NCBI RefSeq assembly: GCF_965638725.1
Contig: NC_134951.1
Span: forward strand, 73,969,068-74,033,067
Direction: 5' to 3'
Length of the DNA: 64,000 nt
Source: Aptenodytes patagonicus
Lineage: Eukaryota > Chordata > Aves > Sphenisciformes > Spheniscidae
Shown piece by piece: positions 1 to 13,495 of the stretch. Below the pieces are notes generated by a model. That model ran no database searches. It was given only the letters and a program-made list of their open reading frames with translations, and was not told the origin of the DNA. A program made the translations under genes and the position numbers. Within the stretch, counting starts at the first letter, position 1, and each line of letters opens with the position of its first letter.

Positions 1-3000
1 AAGATAAAGATCTCAGTATCATTAAAAAAAAATAAAAATCACCGTTTGGGGGAGTTGGTCCTTATATCATGTCCTGATATCTCAGTTAATTCCAAGAATG
101 TAACTGGCTCCGGCGTGGACCCTGCAGGGGAGAATTTAAGAAACTTCTTTCATTCAGTTTGCAACTCAAATGTGAGCCTTTCGGTGGAAGCTGTCATTTG
201 AGCCGATTCTCGGATAGAGCAGTTCCATCACGCTTTTGGCGCGGGGCTGCTCGGGGTTATATTCATCTAACCTCACAATGAGTAAACAGGGCTGATCTGA
301 TAACCGTGGACTTTGGGAATAAGATGTTTTCTGCAATGGGTCTCTCAGGTGATGCTTTACTCAAACCTCTTGAATAATTACAGTGATTATTTTTATACTA
401 ATTGTCTTAATACTTTAATAGCAGTTACCTACAAAAGTACTGCTGCGGTAGTTTTATTTTACACTGTGAAGGTGACAGAGTTGTCCTTCATCTGCTGAGA
501 GCCTGAACGGCCTACTCCTTTCTCTTAACCCTAACGAAAGGTGGTCTGCAGGATATCTGCAGATTTTGCCTTCATATTGCCTTCAGAATCACTCTTTAGT
601 ACTCTTCTCGTCAGTGTAAAAAATTTACCGGTAAGTTTGGACAAGTCTAGAGTAGCAATGGGAAACTGCATTTTTCACGGCATTTCACTATTAAGTTCTC
701 TCCAGATTAGGACACAAGCTTGTACCCACTGAAGTTAATAAATGCTTCTTGGACTTGGATCAAGGACTTTAAATCTTCAGTGTCTTTCAGGAAGTATAAC
801 TCCTTTGCCAAAACAATTAGAAAATACTGTGATATGCAGCTATCAGTTTTTGAGGCACAGATCAAGATACTAGGTTGTAGCACGTAATCATTTCCGCCTC
901 TGTTTTTCTAGTTTCCTGGTGTGAAATAATATCAGTAGTCAAACATCTATGCCAAGGATATAAAAGCAGAGTGAGCTGAAAACACATTAAACAGTTTGTT
1001 GTAATGCTGTGAACGTTAAGTCCCATTAAGCAGCTGAGTGAAGCATTTGAGCTCAGTATGCCGTGGCAGACGTGTCTGGGCTTGTTTGTTGACCAGACAA
1101 TGTTTAATTTTTCTACTGTGTCACAGATAAGAAATATTGCTTTCCTAAACTAGAGGAATAATTCAAAATTAAGAGGTGCAGTCTTTGAATGCAAACTTTG
1201 TCATCATGAGAAAACTAACCAAACTGATACAGGAAGAGTTTGTATAAGCATGGTGTGAAACACGGCACTGAACTGGTAGGAAGAAATTCAAGTCTTGCAG
1301 TTATTTCACAGCCAGTCCTCTCTTGAGGAGACTGAGGGTGTTTGATCCCTCTCGGGGCCAGCTCCTGCCTCCCCCTGACGCCCGGCCCCTTAGCCAGCTC
1401 TGTGCCAAGCCCAGCCGCTCGCGCCATCCACCGTTGGCTGCTCTGTCCATGCTGTGCTCCCTGGCCCCCCCTGCTCAGGGTGCTGCTACAAATGTGTTGC
1501 TTCTAGAGGATTTACTACAGGTCAGTCAAAATTAATTACTTGAGCTGTGCTGTTCATCTGGAGTATGGCTTCCCTTCACGAGTGGAGGGTCTGTTTACCA
1601 GCTAGAAACCACACTGGTAATTAAAAAGCAAGTAGCAAAGGGCTAGGTTCTCCCAAAAGTGTAGACGTGGGAGAAATTATCCCAGTAATACATTTCTTTG
1701 TTAATGGGATTTTTTTTCTGGGGTATGGTTTCATGCTGGTCAGTAATACCTAAATATTATAATGATGGCTTGTTTGTCTTGGCAAAAACAATAGAAGAAA
1801 TCAAAACTTTACACTGAAATTAGGAAAACTCATTACATGACCTGCTGATAATACCACATAATATGAATTACCATAAGCAAATATTTTATTCTTCTGACAT
1901 CATGTAGGTATTTAAATATTTATTTATTAGTTCAAAATGGCCTGAGGCCTCTTCTTCCTCTCCAGTGGACATGCACAAAGCAGAATGAGCAGCTGACTTC
2001 TTAGGGCAGCACAGACCTCGCTTTTTTTCTGAAACAAGCCAGTTGTTATCTTCAACAGAGATGATGGATAGGCCAGGTACACATTCTTACCATAAACTGC
2101 AGAGGAGCTGAACAAATTCCATTTTCTTTTGTTTGAATAAATGTTAACAGAGAAGTGCCAGCTATTTGTCCCATTCTTGCCATAAGGAGAGTAAGAGGCA
2201 AATGTCATTCCTGTGTTGCAAGGTCATGTTTAGTATGAGTTTTATCAGTTGCTGCAGTTTGGTAGGAAATACCTATCGGTGTTGTGAAGCAGGTTAACTT
2301 CTTGTGTTCATGAGCCAGCACCACAGTTGCATCTCAGTTACAGCATATGACCCTGCAGCTATATTTCTAAACAGGAAATGAAATTCGGCTCTTGTACCGT
2401 CCTGTCGCCATTGCATCCCCCTGCACCAGCAGTGTGCACAGTGCTGCTTTAACACCTCTTGAGAAAGTCATGCGCTTAACAGGAGTGCACCTGGCATACG
2501 TAAGGTAAAGGCAGCACGTTGCTGGACAGGAACAAGGTCACCACTGTGCTGCCTACTTTGCCTGAGCCAGAGCCCTGAAAGCCCAGGCTGGAGCTGCTGC
2601 TTCCCCTGTGGAGTCAGGGTAGTGGCTACTGCTGTTGGAACAGAAGGGACGTGACTCTTTGGAAGCCGCAGTTGCTGCTAGGACTTCTTACAGGGTCCAT
2701 ACTTCAGACTGGGGACGCAGCTTTACCATAATGTATCTTAAGTGTTAGATACTTTGCCTAATAACCCAGATCTTAGTGTGTTTTTAAAAGTTAATTTAAA
2801 ACTAAAAAAAGCAAATGTTTGGGGGTGGTAATGTTTGGTGAACTGCAGTTACCTTTCACTGAGTTCATCATGATCGTGATATTCTGATCTACAGCACAGT
2901 CCTCATGTTTTGCCTTTCAGTATTCTGTTATCTTTAGACAAAACTGACAAGTGCCCTTATGAGTCCTGAAGGGCCTCAGGGATTTTGTTTACTGATTATG

Positions 3001-5635
3001 AAATTCAGATACTTCGTGTTTGTATGGGTTCTCATGATAATTTTGTTTTGCTATTTCGGGAATACAATAGAAGCATCCTAGGGAGTATCAAAAGGAAAAA
3101 GACTGATTAAAAAAGGTAAAGTTTAAATCTGTGTGGCCTGTTTTTCCTTTGATTTAGTCTGACTTTACAACTGAATGTAGACTCCAATCTACGTAAGCTC
3201 GGTGGTTTTCATTGTGCTCTAATTTACTCTCGTGGAACCCTAATGTCAGTGGAATTGCTCAGTGTGAAATCACAATCAGGCCAAGAACTTTTAGGCTTTC
3301 TAGAAGGTGGCCTCAGGTATGTCATGAAACAGTGACACAGAAAAGGAAGAGATATATGCTAAATATAATGAATAAAACAATAGTTGTACAAAACAAGCAC
3401 AATATGTAGGTTAGATTTACAACTTTTTTTATATTCTTTTTTTTTCCATACTATGGTAACTAAAAACAAAACAAAAGGAAGAAACATATCCTAGATACAG
3501 TGAAAAAAAGACCAACAACAAATCAAGATATTGCTTTCTCAAGGATTGGTTTAACAAAGTTTTACTCAGGTGTTTTTACCCTATGTTTCTGTAATATGTA
3601 TGAATTTTAGGGAAGATGTTATGCTGTTAACCGTAGGTTAAAAGTAAATTATGTAAGTGATGAAGTTTGTAGTAAAGTACATATAGAAGTTACTATCAGT
3701 GCATCTATCTGCATTTTTATTTTGACTTTATTGAACATTTCTGGCTATTTCTTAGAAGATATATGCTTCTCACAAAGCATTGCATTTTTTGTGATCCAGT
3801 AACAGTATTTCTCATGTTAAGTGAGTGCGATGAAGTATGATATTACACAGTAATAAAGTCTTTCTGTTGACTCTACTGAGCACGAAGTAAAGCTTGTAGA
3901 GAGGACAAAAACTTGGAGTCTGCAGTAATGTTTGTAACTAAGTTGAACATATGTGTCCCAGACTCCTGGGGTCTTGATCACCCAGAAGAGAAGTCAGCTG
4001 GGTGGTGTCCTGTGTCTTCTCTGATCCGTGCCCTTTCCTAAGGAAGCCAAGCTTGAGATAGGAGGGAGTTAATGCAGCCAAGTTGTCATCCCCTTATGAG
4101 CTGGGATATGTGCTTACATCTGGTGTATTTGAGGACCACCAACATAGCCAATGAATTTCTGTAACACTTTTCCTGTGAAAGGCAGCAATTTAGGTAGAAG
4201 TGAAAGAGTTTGAGTTTGTAATTCAGCTCACACTTAGAGGGCCCACAGGAAATTTGTGAAGAAGTTTTGCCTCCACAATGAACATTCACGCACTCCACTC
4301 TTTTCTGGTCCCACAGACACATGGAAATCCTGCAGATTGTGGATATTCTACCTACCATATTCTCTCTTAGTTCATGAGGTTACTGTCTCTGTGCTTATGG
4401 ATACAAACAGTATGTTGCGCCCATTGGAACATGTATGGCTGTTATTATACTGATTGCTAATGTCTTCTGAACCTGTAATTAGCTGCCTAGTCATTGCTAT
4501 TGATAGCAATCAGCATATACTTGCACAGCAGGAGTATTATAAAGGTGTTTGACAAATTAGCAAACACAGACTATGCCAGAATTTATTTGGCTTCATCTTT
4601 GGATCAGATCCTTGGTTTAAGGGAACCTACTTTCATACTGCTCCAGCAGAATAAAATGGATTTAGAGTCTGGAAGGTCTGTTAGGGGTTTTCTTTCTGTA
4701 AAGAAATGTGCAGTAAATTCCATGCTACTCTGCCTTCCCATTCTGCAGAGCAGTTGCATCAGGGCAGACCAAAGGCTGGAATAAATACAGCCAGAGCAGT
4801 ATAACGTTCAATGTAACTGTTCAACAAAATAGGAAACATTTCAATAAATTGTTATGTTTACAGCATTGTAGGCTTTATTGTTTACCTCACTTAGTTGCAG
4901 ATGGTTCCATAGAGTGCCTTATAAAATGCACATGCACATGCATATTTAGCTTGCAGAGCTTCTCCTGAAGCTCATTATCTGGTGTAAGGTTATGAATGAG
5001 TTGAAGGAAAGGGGTTTTTGTTTGTTCTTGAAAATGTATTCTTATTGTATTTTTCTGCTTGAGTATGAATTGGACCAAGACAAAGATTTTTCTTCTAGCA
5101 ATTTGTGGCAAATCAAAATGCATGCACCTTACAGGTGCTCCCTGAGACTGATGTTCTTGTTACTTTCTTACCTACTAGCAGTGAAATGTCAAGGGCTCTG
5201 AAATGTACCTGTCAGGTTTACCTGTTCCAGGGCTGGAGATCGAGCACTGGTGTTCCTGGCAGTGAGGAGTATTGATTAGGATTATTTTGGAATCTTGCGT
5301 TAGGTGAAAATTAGATAGACCTGAGAAATTTCAAACTTCTGAGATTCAATAAAATAGCACTTTCAACAAAAACTTTTTCAATGTGTGTAGTTGTGACTAC
5401 TCTCCTTTTCTGTATGGACGAGTGAACAATCTTGTAACTACTTTCTGTTATGCACATGTATGCCAGTATAGGATGAACAAGCCCCTTGTAAAGCTGCATG
5501 TCTGTATGTGTTTTTCCAATTACTGTGCAGCTGTCTGGTCTACTGAATGAACTTCACTGGGTTTTGCTCCTATTAGTTATTTGCAAAGTGTGATTTTCAT
5601 TTCTCTTTGTCAGGAGGATACTGGCCATATGATGG
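1..5635. other. Upstream gene-free sequence, left part
   Basis: No supported gene. Short ORFs on both strands lack splice context or family resemblance. A GC-richer patch with several CpGs lies at about 1310-1480, and a CpG-containing stretch at about 100-300. Whether this is SYNE1 5' intron or true intergenic DNA cannot be told here. Confidence 0.6.
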
Positions 5636-6050
5636 TAGGAAAATTCAGGCTGGGAGGAGGTCTATAGTCCAACTTCCAGCTCACAGCTGGATCAGCCCAG
5701 GTTGCTCAGTGCTTTATCTCCATGGACAGAGACTGCCCAGCTTCTCTGGGTGACCTGATCCACTTTCTGACAGTCCTCTGAGTGAGAAAGTGTTTCCTTT
5801 CTTGAAACAACGTCTCTTGTTTCAGCTTCTGCCCATTGTTTCTCATCCTCCTACCATGCCGCTGAAGAACCCAGTTCCATCTTCTTACTGGCCTCCCCAT
5901 AGATGCTGGGGGGCTGCAACTAGGCCCCCTAAAGCCATGTCTACCCCACGCTAAACCAGATCCCGTCCCTTAGCTTCTCCTTACAGGGCAAGTGATGCAA
6001 GACATGGATTCCATATGCATAAGGCTCCCCTTTTGGGGTAGAGTATCCAG
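5636..6050 (-). mobile_element. Degraded CR1-type LINE fragment, antisense
   Basis: The minus strand carries a CR1-like ORF2 end (RNNGQKLKQETLFQERKHFL, TQRTVRKWIRSPREAGQSL) and a tail ending in GGACTATAGACCTCCTCCCA and GCCTGAATTTT. It is more diverged than the other copies; the outer (left in element sense) border near 6050 is approximate. Confidence 0.75.
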
Positions 6051-9000
6051 GTTGCACATTGTTATCTGTGTGCTAGTGCCTTAGTTTTAGAATTTTTATT
6101 GCAAACTCTGGATTAAGTTCTGGCACTATTACTATCACTAGCAAGACATCGTGTTGCTTCAGTGGAGTGGGGTTTTCCTTCACTGTGTTTCAGATGGCCC
6201 TGTAGATAGTCTGCAGTCATTCACTTATATAGAAGCTGTGATGAAACCTTGAAGAATTTTTCTGATTAAAAATATAAATAAGAACTGCTAGGTTTGACAG
6301 GGAATATATTAAATGTGAACAGTGCTTAGTCACAGCATGGTTCCTGGGGAAATTTGAGATTTTATGCATTTTGTGGGATGTTTCTTTTCATTGCGATGGT
6401 TGTTGGGTTTTTTGTTCTGTTTTTTTTTAATTGAACAACCTGCTCTGATTATGCTTATAATCTCTTCTTTTTCATACCATTTTAATATATTTTTGGATAT
6501 CCAGTACATGTGAAATGCCCTATGAGGAAATATCTATTTCTGCTTATTTTTATACAGAAGAACACATCTGTCAACATCAAGATGCAGTCAGTTTAATAGG
6601 AATAGGGCTCCCACAGGAAAACAGAAAGAAATTCTTCCTGTGAGCAGTTGTGGACTTGATGAACCCAGTATATCTTCCGATTTTCAGGCTTCTTGCAAAA
6701 ATGTTATTTCTAGGAAAAATTGATGCTGGGAGGTGGTAAGTGCAGGAGTTCATTCAGCAGGGCCCAGTAATAGCAAAACTTTTTGTGTGACAGGGAAACA
6801 TTTTCTCTTTACAAATGCGTATGCTATAAAACAATAATATGAAAGAAGCGTACCTTTGTATTTCACATAAGAAATGGTTGCCAGTCTGAGGTCTAATCTC
6901 AATGACATGCTTGTTTCATTCACTGGCAAAATTCTCATTAGTTTGCATGGTGCAGGATTAGGGCATGAATAATGACTGAGATCATGGTTATGGTTAAGTA
7001 ACTGATTAAGAAAATCATTCATTGCTACAAAAAAAAAGGGGGGGGGAACAGATATAAGAGAGAGAGTAGGCTGGTCCTCTTAAAAATTAATTGTTACAAT
7101 GCAAAATTAGCATCATGCTTCTGTCTAAAGGACGGTCCCCAAGTATCATAAATGCTTGAAGTGACACCTCGCTTGCCCCTGGCTATTAGGGATGAGGAGG
7201 ATTATTTGCTTGCAGGCTACTGCTGCCTTTCCCCTCACCGCAGCAGTACCCAGAAGTCCCACGCTTTGCTGCGCCGACTCTCCTGCTGAACTCGTTAAGC
7301 TCGATTTCTGCTGAGCTGGCGAGGGCAGAGGTGGGAGGCAGGCTGCTTTCCCTCTCCCAGGGCACGGGCACCACTGCTGCTGCCCTACAACAAGACTGGG
7401 GACTTCATCGTTCTAACATGATGGCTGAGTTTTACTTCTTTTAAGTGATGTAGTTGCTACAAATATTCTGTTGCCTGCATGGTGGTGTCTGTGATTTGCT
7501 ACTACAGAAAGGACTGTTTAAGGCAAACACAGTAGTGGCAATACCGGTTTGATCTACTTTTTATTTCAAATTGCTTACTGTGGTGTTTTACAGGAGCATA
7601 CCAAATCACATTTAAAAATGCTAATCAATGCCTATACAGCTACATTTTAATTTGAACAATGTCCAGTTTTATGCCAGAGTCATTCTGTTCAGATCAGTGC
7701 AGTTCCATTGAATAAACTGGCATAATATACGAATGAATGAAACTCGTGGATGAAGATACGTAGTTGTTATCAGCTTACATCCTAGGATTTTGGGGTGGAA
7801 TGATATTCAGAGAGCAGACTCTGATTTTTATTATGATCAAGTCCATCATTCCTAAGATTTATTTTCAGCTGATTGAATTGTTTTCATGAACATTAGTAAC
7901 CAGTTTACTTTTACATTTTTCTCTTCAAAAGAGTTGGGCTTTAGGGATTTTTTTGTTTTTTTTTTTAATAAACTTAATTAAAAAACCCCTCTCATGCTAT
8001 TTTTCAGAAGATTTTCTTATCACAGACAAGCAATGTTACAGAAATAGTAAAAGAATTGCAAAATCACATGCTTAATCATTAGGTCTGATGGAGAGTGCAA
8101 AATTGTAAACAATAAAAAAGCCCCAATGTGTTGATTGAACATTTTCCATTTATGCAGCAAAAATGGCAGGGAGCATTTGGATAAAACCTATGTGGTTGTG
8201 TAATTAAAGACTGATCTTATCACCTGTGTAGAAGGGGAGAAAATAAAGTTTGTACAGACACAATTACATCTGGCATATGTAAATTCTGTGAGTTGACTTG
8301 GCAATGATGATAATATTGTCCGTTCCAGGACAGATGTTCCATAGCGTGAGCAGATTCTGCCTGTTTCTTTCACTTTTCCAGCTGCCAATCAGATGTTTTT
8401 CTCACCTTCTGGGTACATGCTCTCTAGATAATTCATACCTTTCTTCTTTCCTCCTCAGATTCTCCCCTTTAACCCAGCTTTTCTCTCTCCTGTGTCTGAA
8501 ACAGAGCGCTAAATCTAACTGTCATCATGGGGATGGGAGGGAAAGTGAGGGTAGGTGTTGAGCATGCAGAAGAGTTTCTTTCTGGGATTACTTGGAGCTG
8601 AAGCACTTACGGGCAATAAAGATTGATTTTTGCCCTATATTGCCCGAGCTGAAACATGTTCAGACACTCTTTGTGGGAATAGTATACGTACAGCCTGCTT
8701 GGTACTTCATCAAGGGGATGAAGGTGAGTTGTCGGAGAGTCTAAGTGCTAAAATTCAAGGGTATGTGAGAATTTGAAAAGGCTTGTAATTTAGACAAATT
8801 AGGATAGATTTTCACAGGGATAGCCAGAGCTATGCTTCCTGCCAAATGTATAACTCTGAAGTTCCCATTTATTTATTCATGCATTGAGAAAAAAGTGAAG
8901 CAGCAGCCAATCTAAAATTAAGACTCTTTGCATCACAAATAGCTTGTAGATGGATACATAAAAAATAATTTTATTTCCATTAGCTTGTTAAAGCATTGCT

Positions 9001-9984
9001 TGCAGTAAATCATAAGCTTGTTTATATTTCTTCACTGTTTGTAGCTCTTTATCAGATAGTTTCTTTACTAACTCTTTTTATCTTGCCATGGTTGAGCAAT
9101 TATACAGGCCTTCCAGGCCTTGACAGCCCTTAGTTACCATAATAGAATTGTCTACAGGAATCAAGTTTTCACTGAAACAAATCGTAATAGAATGGCACTT
9201 TGTAGCTCACCAGTTTGAAGTTTTAGCAGCCTTTTCTACATTTGGCTGGCTGAACTGAAAACACAGACCAGGCTATGATTCTTAGCACTTTGAGGGATCC
9301 TTGAATGTTTAGGCAATTAGGTGTTTTCAGTGGAATATTTGGATGTTTAACTTGAGCATGACAGTGGTTGAAGTTTGAAATGATTGATCCTACGCAGCTT
9401 TCATGAAAATAACTCAGTGATGGTGAATGGTCAGAACAGTGCATTTTTTCAAGATGTTTATGTTTCATGAGAGCACAGAGACTCTGTAAGAATGAGGATC
9501 ACAAGAGTAACTGTCACTGCAAGGAAATCTCAGTTTGCATTCAGGACATTGCCTAATTTGACTTCCTTGAATATCTCTCGCTTTTAGATAGTTAACATCT
9601 CACATTGCGGCCTGGTGTTTGTTGGGAAGATGTCTTTCTTTTTATGTGGTGTGCTATTTTAAATCGTAACATAGCAGGTTATTTATTTGATGACAAAAAG
9701 TTAGTATTACTTTAACCTTATTACCATGTCTGTGTTTGTTTCTTACTGAATTTGAGCTGTTCTGTTGTTTTGTTCCAGTCTTTTTATTAGTATTAGGATT
9801 ATTACTAGATTTGTTACTATAAACAAATAGAAATGTTTATTGGTCAATACTCTGAATTTATGAACAGCATACTAAAAATCCCACTGGAATAAAGGAATTG
9901 GTTGTGAGATCATGTGTAGAACCCTCACAAGAAACTGATATCTAGTCCCCATTTTGTCAGGTTTATGGGTGCCTTGGAATATTA
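6051..9984. other. Upstream gene-free sequence
   Basis: No supported gene. A GC-richer patch with several CpGs is at about 7160-7390, and a short A then G run (7027-7047) is simple sequence. Confidence 0.6.
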
Positions 9985-10623
9985 AATAGCAACATGAGCC
10001 AGCAACGTTCCCTTGCTGCAAAGAAGGCTGATGGTACCCTGGGCTGCATTAAACAAAGCGTTGCCAGAAGGTCGAGGGAGGTGATCCTTCCCCTCTACTC
10101 AGTGCTGGTGAAGCCACACTTGGAGCCCTGTGTCCAGCTCTGTGCTTCTCAGTGCAAGAAAGACATGGACATGCTGGAGAGAGTCCAACAAAGGGCCAGA
10201 AGGATGATGAAGGGACTGGAGCACCTCTCCTATAAAGAGGCTGAGAAAGCTGGAACTGTTCAGCCTGCAGAAAAGAAGGCTCAGGGGATCTTATCAATGT
10301 GTATATATACCTGAAGAGAGGGTGCAAAAGGGATGGAGCCAGGCTCTTTTCAGTGACAGGACCAGAGGCAATGGGCACAATCTGAAACACAGGACGTTCC
10401 CTCTGAACATCAAGAAACACGTTTTACTGTGAGGGTGACTGACCACTGGGACAGGTTGCCCAGGGAGGTTGTGGAGTCTCCATCCTTGGAGATATTCAAA
10501 AGCTGTCTGAACATGGTCCTGGACAACTGGCTGTAGGTGGCGCCGCTTGGGAAGGGAGGTTGGACCAGGTGACCTCCAGAATTCCCTTCCAACCTCAACC
10601 ATTCTGTGATTCTGCAATTCTGC
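9985..10623 (+). mobile_element. CR1 LINE, 5'-truncated 3' end
   Basis: It encodes a decayed C-terminal piece of the CR1 reverse transcriptase ORF ([40 protein letters not shown]), followed by the CR1 3' region. It ends in the typical octamer-like repeats ATTCTGTGATTCTGCAATTC. Frame breaks make it inactive. It shares long identical stretches with the copy at 45.0-45.6 kb. Confidence 0.92.
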
Positions 10624-11639
10624 AAGGCTAACTGGAATCTTGCTTTTGTCTAAGATGTACTTCCTAGTGAAATTGATACCCTAAGTTTCCACAATTGAGA
10701 GGAAAATGTGCAGTTAGGGACTGAGCACTTCACAGTTTTGGGTGTGGATTATTTGTCTTTCATTGTTTATTCATATCAAATCCTTTACAAGTACATAAGA
10801 TTTCACAGTTTATATTCCGCACTAAAGTACATAAATATAAATTTTCCTCTCTGGGTGAGTGCAGTAAAGTTCTGCTCAGAGCATTTGATGTAGCTCAGTT
10901 TAAACCAGATGAATTTTACCAATTCACATCTACAGAATATGGCTTTAAGTATGTAGGAAAAAATAATTTAATCTGTGGTATTCAATTCCCACAGATGGAT
11001 TCAAGCAGTAATTAATTTACAGTTCCATATATATATTATAAAAATCTGCAGAAGATGTTAAACAGCAGTGGGCCTACATTTTTCAGCCTCTGGTTTTCAA
11101 ATGTAATTTTCACCAGCAAGATTTGCATGCTTCACATTACATTGTTACACGGGTATATTTTTAGCACAGAATATTGTTAATCCTCAGTAGTAAAAATGTT
11201 AACTTTGCATTTCCATAATTCTTCTGCCTTTTTTTGTTGTTGTTTTTTATTGTTTTGCTTTTCTTTTCTTCTGTTCAACTGATTTTGGGGTAAACTGGAA
11301 TGCTGTGTGATAAGGGCCTAAAATCCTACTTTAAAGGACTCTTGTTATCAAAAAAGCATAGGTGTACCTGTGCCACATGCTATCCAGTGCGGGGGGACAG
11401 ATTCAGCCACACAGTGAAGAGTGACATCATGTGCGCTTCTCCCATACTTGAAGTGCTACTTTTGCACAGATAATTTCACTTCATTTGGAAGTTTGTATTT
11501 TTGTGGTAGGTGCGCAGGACGGGTTAGAAAATAGGACTTAAAACAGCCTTCTAAGTCATCTATCATCTGCCTTTATAGGCTACCACACCAGCAAAATGCT
11601 GTTGGAGTCCTGGGAGATTGCTTCAGAGTGTTGTTCTTC
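10624..11639. other. Upstream gene-free sequence
   Basis: AT-rich, no recognisable gene or repeat; a T-rich stretch lies at about 11229-11272. Confidence 0.6.
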
Positions 11640-12420
11640 TTAAGGGTGAAAACAGTCCTCTAACTCCAGCCTAAATACATTCATAGCCCATCACAGCCTT
11701 CTGCTCTGGTGCTTTTGCATGGTTTTTAATTTAAAGAGGTTTATCCTTTTCTGGTGCTCATTCCTTTCCCTCATATATTTGCAGAGAGCAATTACAGTCT
11801 TTCTGAGAGTAAGCAATCTACACAGTTTTAGTTTTCTCTTACATCAGCTATTCAGCCTATTGATTTCAGTATCTATTCCAGATGCTCACTTTCTTTGAAT
11901 ATGGGTTGCCAGAACGCTGTATAATGCTCCATGTGTGTGCTTATTGTGTCTGGTGCAATATTGCTTATTCTCCACTTCAGCTGACTATATCTTACCTGAT
12001 AACATCATAAGATTCCACTTGCTTTTTGTCACACTAGTCCTTTATATCATTCCTGTAGCAAAACTACGAAAGCGTGTCTTCCTCTAGTTTGGTTTCTATA
12101 TAGTGAGTTTCCACCTCACAGCAGAAATTCATGTTACTCCCTGAGTATGTAGCCTTGCATTTTGGGCTATTTAGTAACAGTAATCTGTTTCCAGTCCTCA
12201 GTCAGCTCACTTTCTTTTAGTTTTAAGATATTCTGATTCCATTGTAATGATGTTTCCCAAATACGTGTCATTGGTAAACTTTATAAGCGCTGTTGGGATT
12301 TTCTTGCCAAAATCATGGCTGAAAATATTAAAGACTTAAACTTAGTCCTTGAGGAACTCCGACCTTTTTTCCTACTTATATCAGCATTTAAGGAAGCTCC
12401 TTCATCAAAGTAGCCCTGTT
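11640..12420 (-). mobile_element. Probable ancient CR1-like LINE remnant, antisense
   Basis: Phrases such as GTGTCATTGGTAAACTTTAT, GAAAATATTAAAGACTTAAA and GTCCTTGAGGAACTCCGACC resemble the complementary strand of old amniote CR1-family elements as I remember them. There are no intact reading frames. Borders and subfamily are guesses. Confidence 0.45.
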
Positions 12421-13164
12421 TTTGACATCTCTACCTGCACAGTAACTTGCTTTGTGAGTAGTTTCAGTGGTAGATAGTGGGACAACTCTGAGTTAGGTAT
12501 TGCTCAGTGTAAAAGTGGCAGAATTTGTCATGTATTACTTGGTAGAGAAGTATCACATTTAAAATACCAGTGGTATAATTTTTTAAGTGAGGGATTGCCT
12601 GTTTGGAGATACTTAGGAAAAAAAAGGAAATTAGATGAAGATATGAAACCATTGCAAATGTGCCAAAGTATATTCAAGTCTTTTGTGAAGGCTGGCATTC
12701 AGAAAGAGCAGATGGTTGTGGCTCTGAGTGGAATAACTACATGATCTAAGGCCATGTTATATTTGTAAAAGACCTCTGTTGGAAAGATGGATGCACATAC
12801 ATCTTGCACCCAGTTCTTCACTCCTAATATCTTTTCAGCACCTCCATAGATACCAGCCATCATCCTGTTTCTGGAATGTTTTAAGTATTAATTTGTTTCA
12901 GCAGGATATGCTAGATTTTTTTTATTTATTCAAGGAATAATGGAACATAGGAGTTAGCATTTCCCCGAGAACTGAGCTCTTATATGTATTTTTGTTCTAT
13001 TACAATTCACACTTGGAAGAGTAATTAATTTGTAAGGTCCTGATTTGAACCTGAGTTGGAAGATATTTGAGCATGTGTATAATTTTATAAGTATAGGGAG
13101 AAATTCTTATGACTGTTTTAAGTAACATAGCACATTTCTTACTAATAATACAGAACAGTTTTTC
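12421..13164. other. Upstream gene-free sequence between CR1 remnants
   Basis: AT-rich; nothing recognised. Confidence 0.6.
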
Positions 13165-13495
13165 ATAAAATCATAGGGCCAAAGAACAGGCCAGGCTAGA
13201 AGGGACCTCAAAAGATCGTCTGTTCTAACCTTTCGTGGGAAAGGCAGCCTAGATGAGATTATCTAGCATTCTGTCCAATCGTATCTTGAAGACCTCCAGT
13301 GATGGGGACTCTACCATGTCCCTGAGGAAGTTGTTCCAGTGAGTGATTGTTCTCACTGTAAAAAATTTATTTCTTGTATCAAGATGAAACCTCTCCCAGT
13401 GCAACTTGTACCCATTGTCCCTTGTCTTCTCCATGTGACTCCTTATGAAGAGAGCCTCTTGTAGCCACCCTTTAAGTACTTAGCCCTTTCATTTA
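13165..13495 (-). mobile_element. CR1 LINE 3' end, antisense
   Basis: Read on the minus strand it gives the end of the CR1 ORF2 protein (FHLDTRNKFFTVRTITHWNN, then VESPSLEVFKIRLDRMLDNL) and then the CR1 tail. On the + strand it starts as AAATCATAGGGCCAAAGAAC and GGCTAGAAGGGACCTCAAAA, the mirror of the common tail. Inactive fragment. Confidence 0.9.

Noticed and set aside
5311..5499. Minus-strand ORF beginning MQLYKGLVHPILAY, reminiscent of a LINE reverse transcriptase motif
   Set aside because: Only a few residues resemble the CR1 motif and the surrounding nucleotides do not extend the match.
9994..10617. Overlapping 100+ codon ORFs on both strands
   Set aside because: They are the CR1 copy: plus-strand residues match the CR1 reverse transcriptase C terminus and the minus-strand ones are shadows. 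Not host genes.
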